DNA from: Dehalococcoidia bacterium UBA7891
GTDB taxonomy: Bacteria; Chloroflexota; Dehalococcoidia; Lucifugimonadales; UBA826
DNA length: 31,864 nt
Direction: 5' to 3'
NCBI GenBank assembly: GCA_002500485.1
Contig: DLRJ01000003.1
Span: forward strand, 1-31,864
Made by a program: the position numbers and the translations under genes. The notes under the pieces are model-generated. The model was given only the letters and a program-made list of their open reading frames with translations, did not search any database and had not been told where the DNA came from. Below are positions 1-7,850 of the stretch, one piece after another; positions within the stretch are counted from its first letter, which is position 1, and each line of letters begins with the position of its first letter.

Positions 1-94
1 CGTCAGCGCCGGTAGCACGCCCTACTGCTGTACCGCAACCCACGAATATTATTGCGGCAGTAAGAGCCGCAAGAGCCATTAGTCCGAGTTTCAT
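1..94 (-). CDS. N-terminus of a lipoprotein, cut by the window edge
   Basis: Reading leftward from an ATG at 94-92, 31 complete codons are visible before the window ends. The peptide begins M-K-L-G-L-M and continues with a hydrophobic stretch rich in Ala, Leu and Ile, ending in a lipobox-like FVGC with the cysteine at residue 20. This is the pattern of a type II (lipoprotein) signal peptide, so the mature protein would be tethered to the outer face of the cytoplasmic membrane. A strong ribosome binding site, GGAGG, lies 8 nt before the ATG (plus-strand tacctcc at 101-107). The body of the protein is outside the window, so no function can be given; transporter substrate-binding proteins are a common class with such starts, but that is a guess. 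Positions 95-264, between this gene and the next, show no further gene or clear signal. Confidence 0.6.
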   Translation of the reverse strand, partial: MKLGLMALAALTAAIIFVGCGTAVGRATGAD

Positions 95-264
95 AGTTAC
101 TACCTCCAAAATTTTGTATTTGTTAAGCAATTGAGTGATTCTGTAGTTTAACTTATGGAAATTAAAAAGATAGGGTATTTTCACTTGTTCCTATTTACTT
201 CAAACTAGTAGTAATAGGCGGCATTGATTGCAGGTCATAGCAGCACTTTTTGTTTACGATCGGT

Positions 265-804
265 TTATGGATCTTTTGTTTTTGAGTGTGTTTGATCTAG
301 AAACTTGGGATTATGGACATTTCCCCAATTTAGTTTTCTTGCCATATATTCAATTTTTTCCTCTTCTACTCTTTTATGAATATTTTTAAAAAGTTGTTCC
401 CAGAAAAAAGTTGTATCGTCAGTATTTGGCAGTTCCCGCGGCCTAAAGCCTTGCCCTTCTAAGTGCCATTGTCTCCATAACCACTTCATGTGTCTTCCGG
501 TGGGGTAAGTTTTAGTCCTCAGTTGGTATTCTCTATAAAGTTCGTCAGCTAAACTCCCTTCCTGCCAGGGTATTCCATAGTGTGCCAACCACTTCCATTC
601 GTAGGGTCCATCCTGCATAACTTCGTCCTCAGGTAGGGCATCGTATTGTAACAGCCACCTATTTAACGTGGAAAAGCTAATAGTCGTCCTCGTTCCAAAT
701 TTCCTGACCATCTTTTGATAAATGTCTTTCCGGGTAGATGTCTTTTGATTCCATATCTGATACGCATATTGCATTTGAGCTACGTTTTCTTTTGTTTTAG
801 GCAT
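265..804 (-). CDS. Uncharacterised protein with HTH-like N-terminus (YGIPW family, copy A)
   Basis: A 179-residue protein I do not recognise. It is clearly related to the protein encoded at 1084-1671. Both have an N-terminal segment of about 55 residues that looks like a helix-turn-helix ending in a (L)xRW motif (W50 here), then D-x-P-(Y/F)-x-W, then an exact YGIPW motif (residues 76-80), then a Tyr/Arg-rich segment ending in a Trp-rich stretch (KWLWRQW). The spacing between these motifs is nearly identical in the two proteins. The C-terminal third is highly charged and differs between copies. No signal peptide or membrane segment is seen. The ATG is preceded by only a weak GAG-type ribosome binding site. 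DNA binding is an inference from the N-terminal pattern; a terminase-small-subunit or transposase-like HTH origin is possible but unproven. Confidence 0.65.
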   Translation of the reverse strand: MPKTKENVAQMQYAYQIWNQKTSTRKDIYQKMVRKFGTRTTISFSTLNRWLLQYDALPEDEVMQDGPYEWKWLAHYGIPWQEGSLADELYREYQLRTKTYPTGRHMKWLWRQWHLEGQGFRPRELPNTDDTTFFWEQLFKNIHKRVEEEKIEYMARKLNWGNVHNPKFLDQTHSKTKDP

Positions 805-1001
805 TGCAGATTCTCATATAAAATTATTATTTATCAATCATGGATTACCAATAACCACTATTTATTGTTTTATAGATTTAAATTCATATTAACACCAAGT
901 ATCATATATGAGTAACAAACAACCTGGTTTGGAGTTCAAAAAAAGTATTGCCCCCATTGTTGATAAAACAGTAATTCGAAGTGGGGGAAACTAATAATAC
1001 C

Positions 1002-1023
1002 TATCCTCTCGTGTTAGAGGATA
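1002..1023. other. Perfect 8-bp hairpin between the two YGIPW-family genes
   Basis: TATCCTCT (1002-1009) and AGAGGATA (1016-1023) are perfect inverted repeats around a 6-nt loop. The hairpin sits 61 nt downstream of the stop of the minus-strand gene at 1084-1671 and about 200 nt upstream of the start of its relative at 265-804. No T-run follows it on either strand, so it is not a standard intrinsic terminator; it could be an mRNA 3' end or processing structure, or a protein site. The rest of 805-1083 shows nothing I can name. Confidence 0.35.
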
Positions 1024-1083
1024 TGTTGATGGGTACCAGGGTCATATGAAAGATTTCAACTGGGGTTATTTTCCAACGAATTT

Positions 1084-1671
1084 CTACAAAGTATTTTTGA
1101 GCCCACCTGTGGTGTTGCTCTCATCACTTTTTGGTTTCAAGGGTTTTATCCCATTCATATTGATGAAACGAGCGTAGGTCCTAACACGATTGGTATGATA
1201 CGGCTTGTACGTGATATAAGCATTCAAATCATCAAGAACAGGTGCATCCCCAGTCACCATGCCTTCTACTTCTCTGTCTGAATATAGATTTCCAAGTTCT
1301 GCTATTTGGTTTGCTCTAAGATCGGGGCCTGCCTGACTTACTTTCCACCACCATTTTGCCTGTCTTGCAGATGGTGTTTTGTCTTCCCTTTCATAATAGT
1401 GGTGACATAACTCCAATAGTTTTAATGAATTGGTCCAAGGTATACCGTAGTCGTCACATTTATTCCATTGGAACGGTTCATCGAGTTTTGTGGCTGACTC
1501 AGGTAATTTTTTGAAGCTAGATATCCAACGACTAAGTATTCTTAAACTGATCGTATTTTCCTCAAAATGTTTTTTTAACTGTTCAATTATTGAGTGCTGA
1601 CTATGACCAGACGAGTAGAGAATGTATGCCTGAGTTTTTTGCTTCGCACTTATTTTTAAATTTGGAGTCAA
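1084..1671 (-). CDS. Uncharacterised protein with HTH-like N-terminus (YGIPW family, copy B)
   Basis: A 195-residue relative of the protein at 265-804. Shared features in order: an HTH-like N-terminal region ending in LSRW (W49), a D-E-P-F-x-W motif (about residues 64-69), YGIPW at 75-79, and a KTPSARQAKWWW segment that matches the KTYPTGRHMKWLW of copy A. The C-terminal part (from about residue 110) is unrelated to that of copy A. The start is a TTG at 1671-1669, supported by a strong AGGAG ribosome binding site with 6-nt spacing in front of it; no in-frame ATG lies nearby. Two diverged copies in the same orientation, separated by 279 nt, suggest an old tandem duplication or a small family that moves together. 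The function is unknown; nucleic-acid binding is only inferred from the N-terminal pattern. Confidence 0.65.
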   Translation of the reverse strand: MTPNLKISAKQKTQAYILYSSGHSQHSIIEQLKKHFEENTISLRILSRWISSFKKLPESATKLDEPFQWNKCDDYGIPWTNSLKLLELCHHYYEREDKTPSARQAKWWWKVSQAGPDLRANQIAELGNLYSDREVEGMVTGDAPVLDDLNAYITYKPYHTNRVRTYARFINMNGIKPLKPKSDESNTTGGLKNTL

Positions 1672-1810
1672 GATTTTCTCCTCTCCAGACTTTGACTTAT
1701 TTCAAGCTGAATATGTGAAATTGAAAACTAATTATTAAATGTTATCCCCTGTTTGCCTTATCTTTCATAGTGAATTGACTGAAAGATTTTTTTACTATCT
1801 AATTTATGCT

Positions 1811-2296
1811 ATGGCGCTAGATTACAAGACTAAAATCGTTTCTACTTCTGTAGAACTTGAAGATGTTCTTGAACTTCGAGTGGAAGTTTTCGTGTTGGAG
1901 CAATCTGTTCCCGCCATTGAAGAGATTGATGAATTAGATACTATGAAGGCGATTAAATCTGGTCGAGCCATACATGTATTGGTATCTAAAGGTCAGCTGG
2001 CGGTAGGGACAGCTAGATTAATACTGGAAGGCAGTATACCTGGATCTGAGAAAATCTCAGAATTGCCTCATATCGGACGAGTTGCGGTTAAAAAAATTAC
2101 GAGACGACAAGGAATTGGTGAGATACTCATGGTGAGATTGCACCAATTAGCCAAGACAATGGGCTTTAGAGGGGTCACTCTTTCAGCTCAGATGCAAGCC
2201 GCTTCTTTCTATACTCAATTGGGTTATAGTGCTAGAGGGGCAGTTTATGACGACGTTGGTATTCCACACCAGGATATGGATTTGATTTTCGATTAA
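1811..2296 (+). CDS. ElaA-like GNAT acetyltransferase
   Basis: A cytoplasmic acetyltransferase of the GNAT superfamily, expected to move an acetyl group from acetyl-CoA to an amine; the substrate cannot be read from sequence. The N-terminal signature R-V-E-V-F-V-x-E-Q-x-V-P followed by E-x-D-x-x-D is typical of the ElaA-like subgroup. The acetyl-CoA-binding motif A is seen as IGRVAVKKITRRQGIG followed by a helix, and the C-terminal FYTQLGY motif is present. I chose the ATG at 1811 because the conserved domain begins immediately after it. An in-frame ATG at 1739 would add 24 residues rich in aromatic amino acids that do not belong to the family. Neither start has a good ribosome binding site, so the start is uncertain. 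The gene converges on the CapA-like gene downstream, 18 nt away. Confidence 0.85.
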   Translation: MALDYKTKIVSTSVELEDVLELRVEVFVLEQSVPAIEEIDELDTMKAIKSGRAIHVLVSKGQLAVGTARLILEGSIPGSEKISELPHIGRVAVKKITRRQGIGEILMVRLHQLAKTMGFRGVTLSAQMQAASFYTQLGYSARGAVYDDVGIPHQDMDLIFD

Positions 2297-2314
2297 TCAG
2301 TAGATGAAATTAGT

Positions 2315-3640
2315 CTAAATTGTGACGATTCCGCGGTTTCCAACGATTGAAATGTCGGTTCCCATATCTTCAGACAAATCTTTCATTCTTGATAAAGCTT
2401 GAGCTGCGATTTTGCCCGAAGCAATCAAAGGCCTTCCTGTCATTGAGCGGGGCTTTCCATATCCCATATCAATCGGTACAACATCCAGAGAGGAGAGGTT
2501 TCCATTTTCGAATTTGATTTGTGCCACTACACTTTGCCAATATATCGGATCACCTGGGAATCCTCTTTTCCCTTCATCGCTACGCTTATCGTAGAAATCT
2601 GCTGGTGTGAAGGTATGGTCTAAGCCAATTTGATCATAATTATAGGAAGGCTGCCACTTGACGGTGTCATTTTGGAAAATAAAATTACCCAGGCTATATA
2701 AAATTGGGGCACCTTTGTATATTTCGATTCCCCTTGTGACATGCGGACCATGCCCGATAAAGACAGATGCACCCGCATCAATGCATTCATGGGCGAAATT
2801 AATAAGAAATTCCGGTGGTTCCGACATAGTTTTCCCGCTTTCGTGGCAGTGAAATGAAACTATGACCCAGTCGGACATTCTTTTTGCATCTGAGATCCAT
2901 TTTAAGTTTTCACTAAGATCTTCTTTATTTAATTCCGTATTTTCTGAGAAGTAATCCCCTACCATAAATCGGGTTTCAAGAAAGGAAAATTCTGTTTCAG
3001 TGTCCGCTGGGATTACTCCCGATGGTCTGAAACCTCTTTGAAAGTTTCGTTTTTGCTCGAGTCCTAAGAGGCGATTGGTCCTTCTGAGTTGGTCGAAGGA
3101 ATCTTGGTCCACTGTGTATGTGGTTTTAAATCGTTGGGGATTTAGTCCCGGCCTACCTTTTAGATCCGGTCTTTGGTCTAAAGCTCTACCCGATTCTGCA
3201 AAGGTAGAGGCAGTAGCTACCAGTGCGACTCTTCCACTGTGGGTATCAAGGTATCCGGCACTCCTAGCCTCACTTAAATGTTGACCAGTGCCAGCATGGG
3301 TTAGATCCGAAGTCTTAAGATGTTTGAGATTCGTTAGGACTCCACCTTCTCCATAGTCATGACTATGGTTGTTGGCGGTTGATACTAAATTAATGCCTGA
3401 CCAGGTTAATTCAGCTAGATTTGAAGGATCAGATCCTGTGAATGTTCCACCTGCAGATCCGGGGGAGTGTTCAAAATCATGCATTAGCATTTCAAGATTC
3501 ACATATCCGACATCTGATGAACGGAATAATTCAATTAGGTCTAAGAAATTTTCTTCTTTGTGGACTGAAAGTTTTCTGGTTATCATGGCGTCCCCACCAG
3601 CAGTTATAGACAGGTTCCCAGATTCAGCATCATAAAGCAT
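2315..3640 (-). CDS. CapA-family (poly-gamma-glutamate type) metallophosphatase-like protein
   Basis: A 441-residue protein of the PGA_cap / CapA family, which has a calcineurin-like metallophosphatase fold. Visible family motifs in order: GGDAM with Asp17, NLEM (residues 48-51), TANNHSHDYG with Asn91/His92 and His94/Asp95, a VSFHCHESG motif in the middle, and GHGPHVTRGIEIY followed by LYSLGNFIF. These correspond to the metal-binding Asp, Asn and His positions of the fold. CapA of Bacillus is needed for poly-gamma-glutamate capsule export, but most genomic homologues have no proven role, and no capB/capC partners are present here. No signal peptide or transmembrane anchor is seen, unlike in classic membrane-anchored CapA. 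An AGGA ribosome binding site lies 7-8 nt before the ATG. The neighbouring acetyltransferase gene upstream has the same orientation and may be cotranscribed. Confidence 0.85.
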   Translation of the reverse strand: MLYDAESGNLSITAGGDAMITRKLSVHKEENFLDLIELFRSSDVGYVNLEMLMHDFEHSPGSAGGTFTGSDPSNLAELTWSGINLVSTANNHSHDYGEGGVLTNLKHLKTSDLTHAGTGQHLSEARSAGYLDTHSGRVALVATASTFAESGRALDQRPDLKGRPGLNPQRFKTTYTVDQDSFDQLRRTNRLLGLEQKRNFQRGFRPSGVIPADTETEFSFLETRFMVGDYFSENTELNKEDLSENLKWISDAKRMSDWVIVSFHCHESGKTMSEPPEFLINFAHECIDAGASVFIGHGPHVTRGIEIYKGAPILYSLGNFIFQNDTVKWQPSYNYDQIGLDHTFTPADFYDKRSDEGKRGFPGDPIYWQSVVAQIKFENGNLSSLDVVPIDMGYGKPRSMTGRPLIASGKIAAQALSRMKDLSEDMGTDISIVGNRGIVTI

Positions 3641-3673
3641 AGTTAATTCCTGTTAATTTAATTTGGAATCTAT

Positions 3674-4228
3674 TTAGTCAACGTTATATTCGGTTGACAA
3701 CATACCCATAACAATGGAGTCGTACCTTGCCCCTTCGTGAGGTCGACTCTTTCTCAAAGTTCCTTCGTGTTTAAAACCAAAATGTTCAAACATTTTAAGA
3801 GCGACTTCATTATATTCAGGTATATCTGCCCATACTCTGAATAATTCATAGTGGGTAAACGCTTGGTTTAAAGTTGCATGTAAGGCTGCGGTCCCAAAAC
3901 CGTGGTGCCACATCTCCCTGGCCCCAATTAGGATCGATATTTGCCCATCGCCAAGTGATTCCTCAATGGCGATGTGCGTTTCCCCTATATGAGAACCATC
4001 AGTTGTGTAGATGGAAAATATGGCGTGCTCCGGATTTGAAAATGTTTCTGACCATTGCTGGTCGGAAAAGGTGTCAATTTGTTCCGGGTGGTATCCCAGA
4101 TGGGCGGGATTACCGTATGAGTATCTTCCAAACCAATTTTCGGCAACTTCGTCATCTGCCAACCATTGATTTATTCGTAATATATCTTCCCTAGCAACTT
4201 TTCTTAATTCAACGTTAGGTTCAGTCAT
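3674..4228 (-). CDS. RimJ/RimL-like GNAT acetyltransferase
   Basis: A GNAT-family N-acetyltransferase of the RimJ/RimL/SpeG kind. It starts with V-E-L-R-K-V, has a W-x-x-D segment (INQWLADDEVAENWF), a mid-protein IGETHIAIEE strand, the acetyl-CoA-binding region ending in GHQ-like HHGFGTAAL, and the characteristic C-terminal NEVALKMFEHFGFKHEGTLRKS, which is diagnostic of this group. The substrate may be a protein N-terminus or a small amine; it cannot be decided. I chose the ATG at 4228 because a GTGAGG ribosome binding site lies 5 nt before it. An in-frame ATG at 4255 would add nine residues and has no such site. The gene lies 33 nt upstream of, and in the same orientation as, the CapA-like gene. 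Confidence 0.85.
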   Translation of the reverse strand: MTEPNVELRKVAREDILRINQWLADDEVAENWFGRYSYGNPAHLGYHPEQIDTFSDQQWSETFSNPEHAIFSIYTTDGSHIGETHIAIEESLGDGQISILIGAREMWHHGFGTAALHATLNQAFTHYELFRVWADIPEYNEVALKMFEHFGFKHEGTLRKSRPHEGARYDSIVMGMLSTEYNVD

Positions 4229-4340
4229 ACAAACCTCACTATTTGTAATGGACATGTTTGCAAGATGCCATAGATGATCGCATTTACAGAGAATTATTTA
4301 AAATTGAGCGGGATACGTCAATAAACCTAAAATTGTTGAA

Positions 4341-4360
4341 TTTCTGTTCATGAACAGAAA
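4341..4360. promoter_or_regulatory. Perfect 20-bp palindrome, probable operator upstream of prfA
   Basis: TTTCTGTTCATGAACAGAAA reads the same on both strands with no mismatch and no spacer. It lies in the 235-nt divergent gap between the acetyltransferase gene and prfA. No T-run follows, so it is more like an operator for a dimeric regulator than a terminator. The core GTTCATGAAC resembles no operator I can assign with confidence. Only one copy was noticed in the window. Confidence 0.55.
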
Positions 4361-4463
4361 CTACACATATCTAATTCCAAAATTATGGAAATCGAGATAA
4401 GTTCAAGTTATGATTACTCTTTGATCTCAAAGTTATCACAAACTCAACTCTCAGGATGAATTG

Positions 4464-5534
4464 ATGTTAGAAAGGCTTTCCTCAGTTGAAGAAAAGTATG
4501 AGGAGTTGAATAAATTATTGTCAGACCCTGAGGTGGTAGCTGATTACACTAAAGTTCAGCAGTATGCTAAAGAACAGTCGGTGATGAGAGAAGTTGTGGA
4601 ACTTGCTCGAGAGTACAGAGAAGTTATTAAAGAAATATCTGAGTTGCGAGATATGCTCAGATCTGAATCGGATCCTGAGCTATTATCGCTGGCTAAAGAT
4701 GAACAGGCGACTCTTGAAGGAAAGAAGGAAAATGCCGAAGAAAAACTTCGTAGGGCTTTAGTTCCAAAAGATCCTAATGACGATAAAAATGTAATCATTG
4801 AAATCAGAGCTGGAACCGGGGGGGAAGAGGCAGGCTTATTTGCCCAAAACTTATATAGAATGTACTCTCGGTTGGCCCAGCGATTAAATTGGAATTTGGA
4901 GGTAATAAATTCAAATTCCACGGGGATTGGGGGGTTAAAGGAAATCACTTTTCAAGTTGGAGGTGACCAAGCCTACAGCAAACTGAAGCATGAAAGTGGT
5001 GTTCACAGAGTTCAGAGAGTTCCGACCACTGAATCTAGCGGAAGGATACATACATCTGCTGCCACCGTAGCTGTTCTTCCTGAAGCTGAAGAGGTTGATG
5101 TTGAGATTAATCAAGAGGATCTTCAGATAGATATCTACCACGCGAGTGGTCATGGTGGACAAAATGTACAAAAGGTTGCTACTGCCGTTCGAATTACACA
5201 TATTCCTTCCGGTGTTGTAACAACATGCCAGGATGAGAGGTCTCAACATAAGAATAAGGAAAAAGCTCTCGCAGTTCTTAGGTCAAGATTACTTGCTGCT
5301 GAGATAGAAAAACAACAACAAGAGATTACCGATAACCGAAGGTCCCAAGTAGGCTCTGGAGATCGTTCAGAAAGGGTTCGGACATACAATTTTCCACAGG
5401 GTAGGATTACAGACCATAGGATAGGGTTGACCAGCTATAACCTTGAGCAGGTACTGGATGGCGATTTGATGGAGTTTATCGAAGCTTTGGTCCAGGAGGA
5501 TCAGGCTCGTAAATTGCAGAATGCTAGTCTATGA
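4464..5534 (+). CDS. prfA: Peptide chain release factor 1 (RF1)
   Basis: RF1 recognises UAA and UAG stop codons in the ribosomal A site and triggers release of the finished protein. Family features: coiled-coil N-terminal domain, then IRAGTGGEEAGLFA (about residues 114-127), the anticodon-like tripeptide P-T-T at 187-189 (PxT class, which separates RF1 from the SPF of RF2), the catalytic GGQ at 231-233, and CQDERSQHKNKEKAL after it. The length of 356 residues is normal. The ATG at 4464 has an AGGA box 7 nt upstream; an in-frame TTG at 4461 directly before it is spaced less well. The region after GGQ (NVQKVATAVRITH) differs from the NTTDSAVRITH common in RF1 of model bacteria. The stop codon overlaps the start of prmC, so the two are translationally coupled. 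Confidence 0.96.
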   Translation: MLERLSSVEEKYEELNKLLSDPEVVADYTKVQQYAKEQSVMREVVELAREYREVIKEISELRDMLRSESDPELLSLAKDEQATLEGKKENAEEKLRRALVPKDPNDDKNVIIEIRAGTGGEEAGLFAQNLYRMYSRLAQRLNWNLEVINSNSTGIGGLKEITFQVGGDQAYSKLKHESGVHRVQRVPTTESSGRIHTSAATVAVLPEAEEVDVEINQEDLQIDIYHASGHGGQNVQKVATAVRITHIPSGVVTTCQDERSQHKNKEKALAVLRSRLLAAEIEKQQQEITDNRRSQVGSGDRSERVRTYNFPQGRITDHRIGLTSYNLEQVLDGDLMEFIEALVQEDQARKLQNASL

Positions 5535-6379
5535 ACGTTAAAGAAACCCTTAATGTTGCCAGTGAAGAGCTAATGAAAATAGGCTCACTTGACGCTAGGC
5601 TGGAAGCGGAAGTATTACTTAGGCATGTTCTAAAGATTGACAGAGCTACTATGTTCAGGGATTTAGATGAAGATGTCTCCATTGAGGATTCAGGCAATAT
5701 AGCTTCCTTGGTAAAAAGAAGGACTCAGAGAGAGCCCCTTGCGTACATTACCGGGGCCAAGGAATTCTATGGATTACCGTTTGTCGTGTCAGAAGAGGTG
5801 TTGATTCCAAGGCAAGAAACGGAGCTTTTGGTTGATACAGCTATCGTTCAAGCCAAGTCGTTGGATAAAAGCGAAATTTCTATAGTGGATGTCGGAACAG
5901 GCAGTGGAGCTATAGCGGTTTCATTGGCTTTGAATATTCCTACTTCTAGCGTAATAGCTGTAGACATTAGTGAATCAGCTTTAACAATTGCAGATGATAA
6001 TAGAAGGGCTCATGGGTTGTACTCAAGAGTTAAACTGAGGCGTGGTAACTTACTTGAACCGATCGTAGAAAAAATCGATATATTGGTTAGTAATCCGCCT
6101 TACATCAGGAGTGATAAATTGACCTCCCTCCAGGAAGAGGTATTACAGGAACCGATGGTGGCTTTGGATGGAGGATATGATGGGCTGGAGTTGATAAAAA
6201 AATTACTCTTTCAAGCGGTAGACAAAATGTCCAATCCATCGGTCATATTGTTTGAAATAGATTCTGATCAAGCGGCTGAAGCTGTCAAATTATCTCAACA
6301 ATTTTTTCCGTCTGCCATAATTACAGTTTTGAAAGATCTTAGTAATAACGAACGGGCAGTGCTTTTAGAAATCAGATAG
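5531..6379 (+). CDS. prmC: Release factor glutamine methyltransferase PrmC (HemK)
   Basis: PrmC transfers a methyl group from S-adenosylmethionine to the side chain of the glutamine in the GGQ motif of release factors, which improves termination. The substrate's gene, prfA, lies directly upstream; the prmC ATG overlaps the prfA stop (ATGA). In 282 residues the usual order is visible: a helical N-terminal domain, the PLAYITGAKEFYGL and IPRQETELL segments (about 69-100), the SAM-binding VDVGTGSGAIAVSLA (119-133), and the substrate-binding NPPY (188-191) within LVSNPPYIRSD. Length and motif order are standard. The gene converges on guaB3, 59 nt away; no convincing terminator was found between them. 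Confidence 0.95.
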   Translation: MNVKETLNVASEELMKIGSLDARLEAEVLLRHVLKIDRATMFRDLDEDVSIEDSGNIASLVKRRTQREPLAYITGAKEFYGLPFVVSEEVLIPRQETELLVDTAIVQAKSLDKSEISIVDVGTGSGAIAVSLALNIPTSSVIAVDISESALTIADDNRRAHGLYSRVKLRRGNLLEPIVEKIDILVSNPPYIRSDKLTSLQEEVLQEPMVALDGGYDGLELIKKLLFQAVDKMSNPSVILFEIDSDQAAEAVKLSQQFFPSAIITVLKDLSNNERAVLLEIR

Positions 6380-6438
6380 GTGCTTATTCATATATGTCGA
6401 GTAAGTCTGCTAGTGTATGTAATTAATCCTATCGACCC

Positions 6439-7572
6439 TTACTCTAGACCAAGTTGGTAATGTTTACCCTCAGTTTTTATTGAGGGAGCCACTACGACTT
6501 CTACAGAATGCATGTCTTTGATATTTCGCGCTCCTACCATGCCCATACAGGCTTTTAGTGCACCTACCAAATTTTGGGTACCATTTGATACAGAGGAAGG
6601 ACCATAAAACAGTTCTTTAAGAGTTCCTTTGACACCAACGTTAACCCTCGTACCTCTAGGCAATGCTGGGTGAGGACTAGCCATTCCCCAATTAAATCCC
6701 TGCCCTGGCGCTTCTTTTGATTGAGCGAGAGGAGTTCCTATCATCACGGCATCGGCTCCACTTGCGATTGCTTTACAAAGTTCACCCCCAGTTCTGATCC
6801 CTCCGTCGGTTATGATAGGTATGTATTTGCCCGTTCTCTGGAAAAAATCGTCTCTTGCCAGTGCGCAATCCATGGTGGCCGTCACTTGAGGTATGCCAAC
6901 TCCTGTGACCTCTCTGGTAGTACATGCAGCACCTGGTCCAACTCCAACGAGGATACCGTGTATACCAGTCTCCATTATTTCCGTGGCGACTTCGTACCCT
7001 ACACAGTTACCTACTAAAATCGGCACTTTCACCATTTCGAGCAACTCCGGAAATTGAAGACCTTTTATGCTGTTGGAAGAATGCCGAGCAGTAGTAACTG
7101 TCGATTGAACCACAATCATATCTGCTCCCGCCTCAACGGCAAGTGGAGCATATGACTTTGTAACCGCTGGGGTTACAGAAACGGAACATTTTGAACCTGT
7201 TGCTTTGATTTCTTCAACTCTTCTTCCGATCAACGCCTCTTTTATCGGTGAGGAATAGACTTTTTGCATTACAGCAGTAACCATGTCATTTGGAGTTTTC
7301 GCTATTTCTGCAAGGACACCTTCAGGATCTTCATACCGAGTTTGTACCCCCTCCAAGTTCATAACGCTTAAGGCACCCTGTTCGTGCATTTTGCCTATAA
7401 AGTAAGGGTTGGCCACGGCATCCATTGCTGACCCTAGAATCGGTATGTTGATACTCACATCACCTAATTTAAATGAGGTATCTGTCATTTCAGGGTTAAC
7501 TGTCACTGTCCCGGGGGCTATTGCCACTTCGTCGAATCCATAGGTTCTTCTTAATTCGCGAAGATTTGACAT
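6439..7572 (-). CDS. GuaB3-type IMP dehydrogenase family protein
   Basis: A (beta/alpha)8-barrel protein of the IMPDH/GMP reductase superfamily, 377 residues, cytoplasmic. It has the N-terminal RRTYGFDEVAIAPG segment typical of the GuaB3 subgroup, the ILGSAMDAVANP strand, the GVGPGAACTTREVTGVGIPQ active-site loop with the predicted catalytic cysteine at residue 217, and IITDGGIRTGGELCKAIASGADAVMIGTPLA as the phosphate-binding end. It has no CBS domains, unlike standard GuaB. GuaB3 proteins are long-standing IMPDH relatives of uncertain role; members of the group have been proposed to act as GMP reductases, so an annotation as plain IMP dehydrogenase is unsafe. A GAGGAG ribosome binding site precedes the ATG. 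No partner gene of purine synthesis is next to it. The 278-nt gap on its upstream side (7573-7850) shows no RNA gene I can recognise. Confidence 0.85.
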   Translation of the reverse strand: MSNLRELRRTYGFDEVAIAPGTVTVNPEMTDTSFKLGDVSINIPILGSAMDAVANPYFIGKMHEQGALSVMNLEGVQTRYEDPEGVLAEIAKTPNDMVTAVMQKVYSSPIKEALIGRRVEEIKATGSKCSVSVTPAVTKSYAPLAVEAGADMIVVQSTVTTARHSSNSIKGLQFPELLEMVKVPILVGNCVGYEVATEIMETGIHGILVGVGPGAACTTREVTGVGIPQVTATMDCALARDDFFQRTGKYIPIITDGGIRTGGELCKAIASGADAVMIGTPLAQSKEAPGQGFNWGMASPHPALPRGTRVNVGVKGTLKELFYGPSSVSNGTQNLVGALKACMGMVGARNIKDMHSVEVVVAPSIKTEGKHYQLGLE

Positions 7573-7850
7573 TTCCAGCTCCTCAAATTGAATTCATTTA
7601 AATGAGAGACATTCTAAATTTTCTTTGGGATGGAATGTTCAAAAATTTATCTGAATAATCTTAATGGTTTATCCACTAGGCGAATGTGATTAGAATGGTT
7701 CGTAGAGCTGAAAACCCAATCTGACCCGTTGGTCAATAGATGCTCCATAATAACAAGATACGTATAGTGGGATGCGGTGATGATATGGCTGAAATGCGAG
7801 AGGTGTCAATACGATAGCACGGATATCTATAATTCAAAGGGAGATTTAAA

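Noticed and set aside
2412..3635. Several plus-strand open frames of 60-90 codons opposite the CapA-like gene
   Set aside because: They are antisense shadows of a clear gene, with no ribosome binding sites and no family likeness.
4419..4432. Short inverted repeat CTTTGA-TC-TCAAAG upstream of prfA
   Set aside because: Six-bp arms in AT-rich DNA are expected by chance; the 20-bp palindrome nearby is far stronger.
7573..7850. Possible tRNA or small RNA gene between guaB3 and queG
   Set aside because: No cloverleaf, no GTTCRANNC-type T-loop and no terminator hairpin were seen. A TATAAT at 7828-7833 has no matching -35 and lies too close to the queG start to be convincing.
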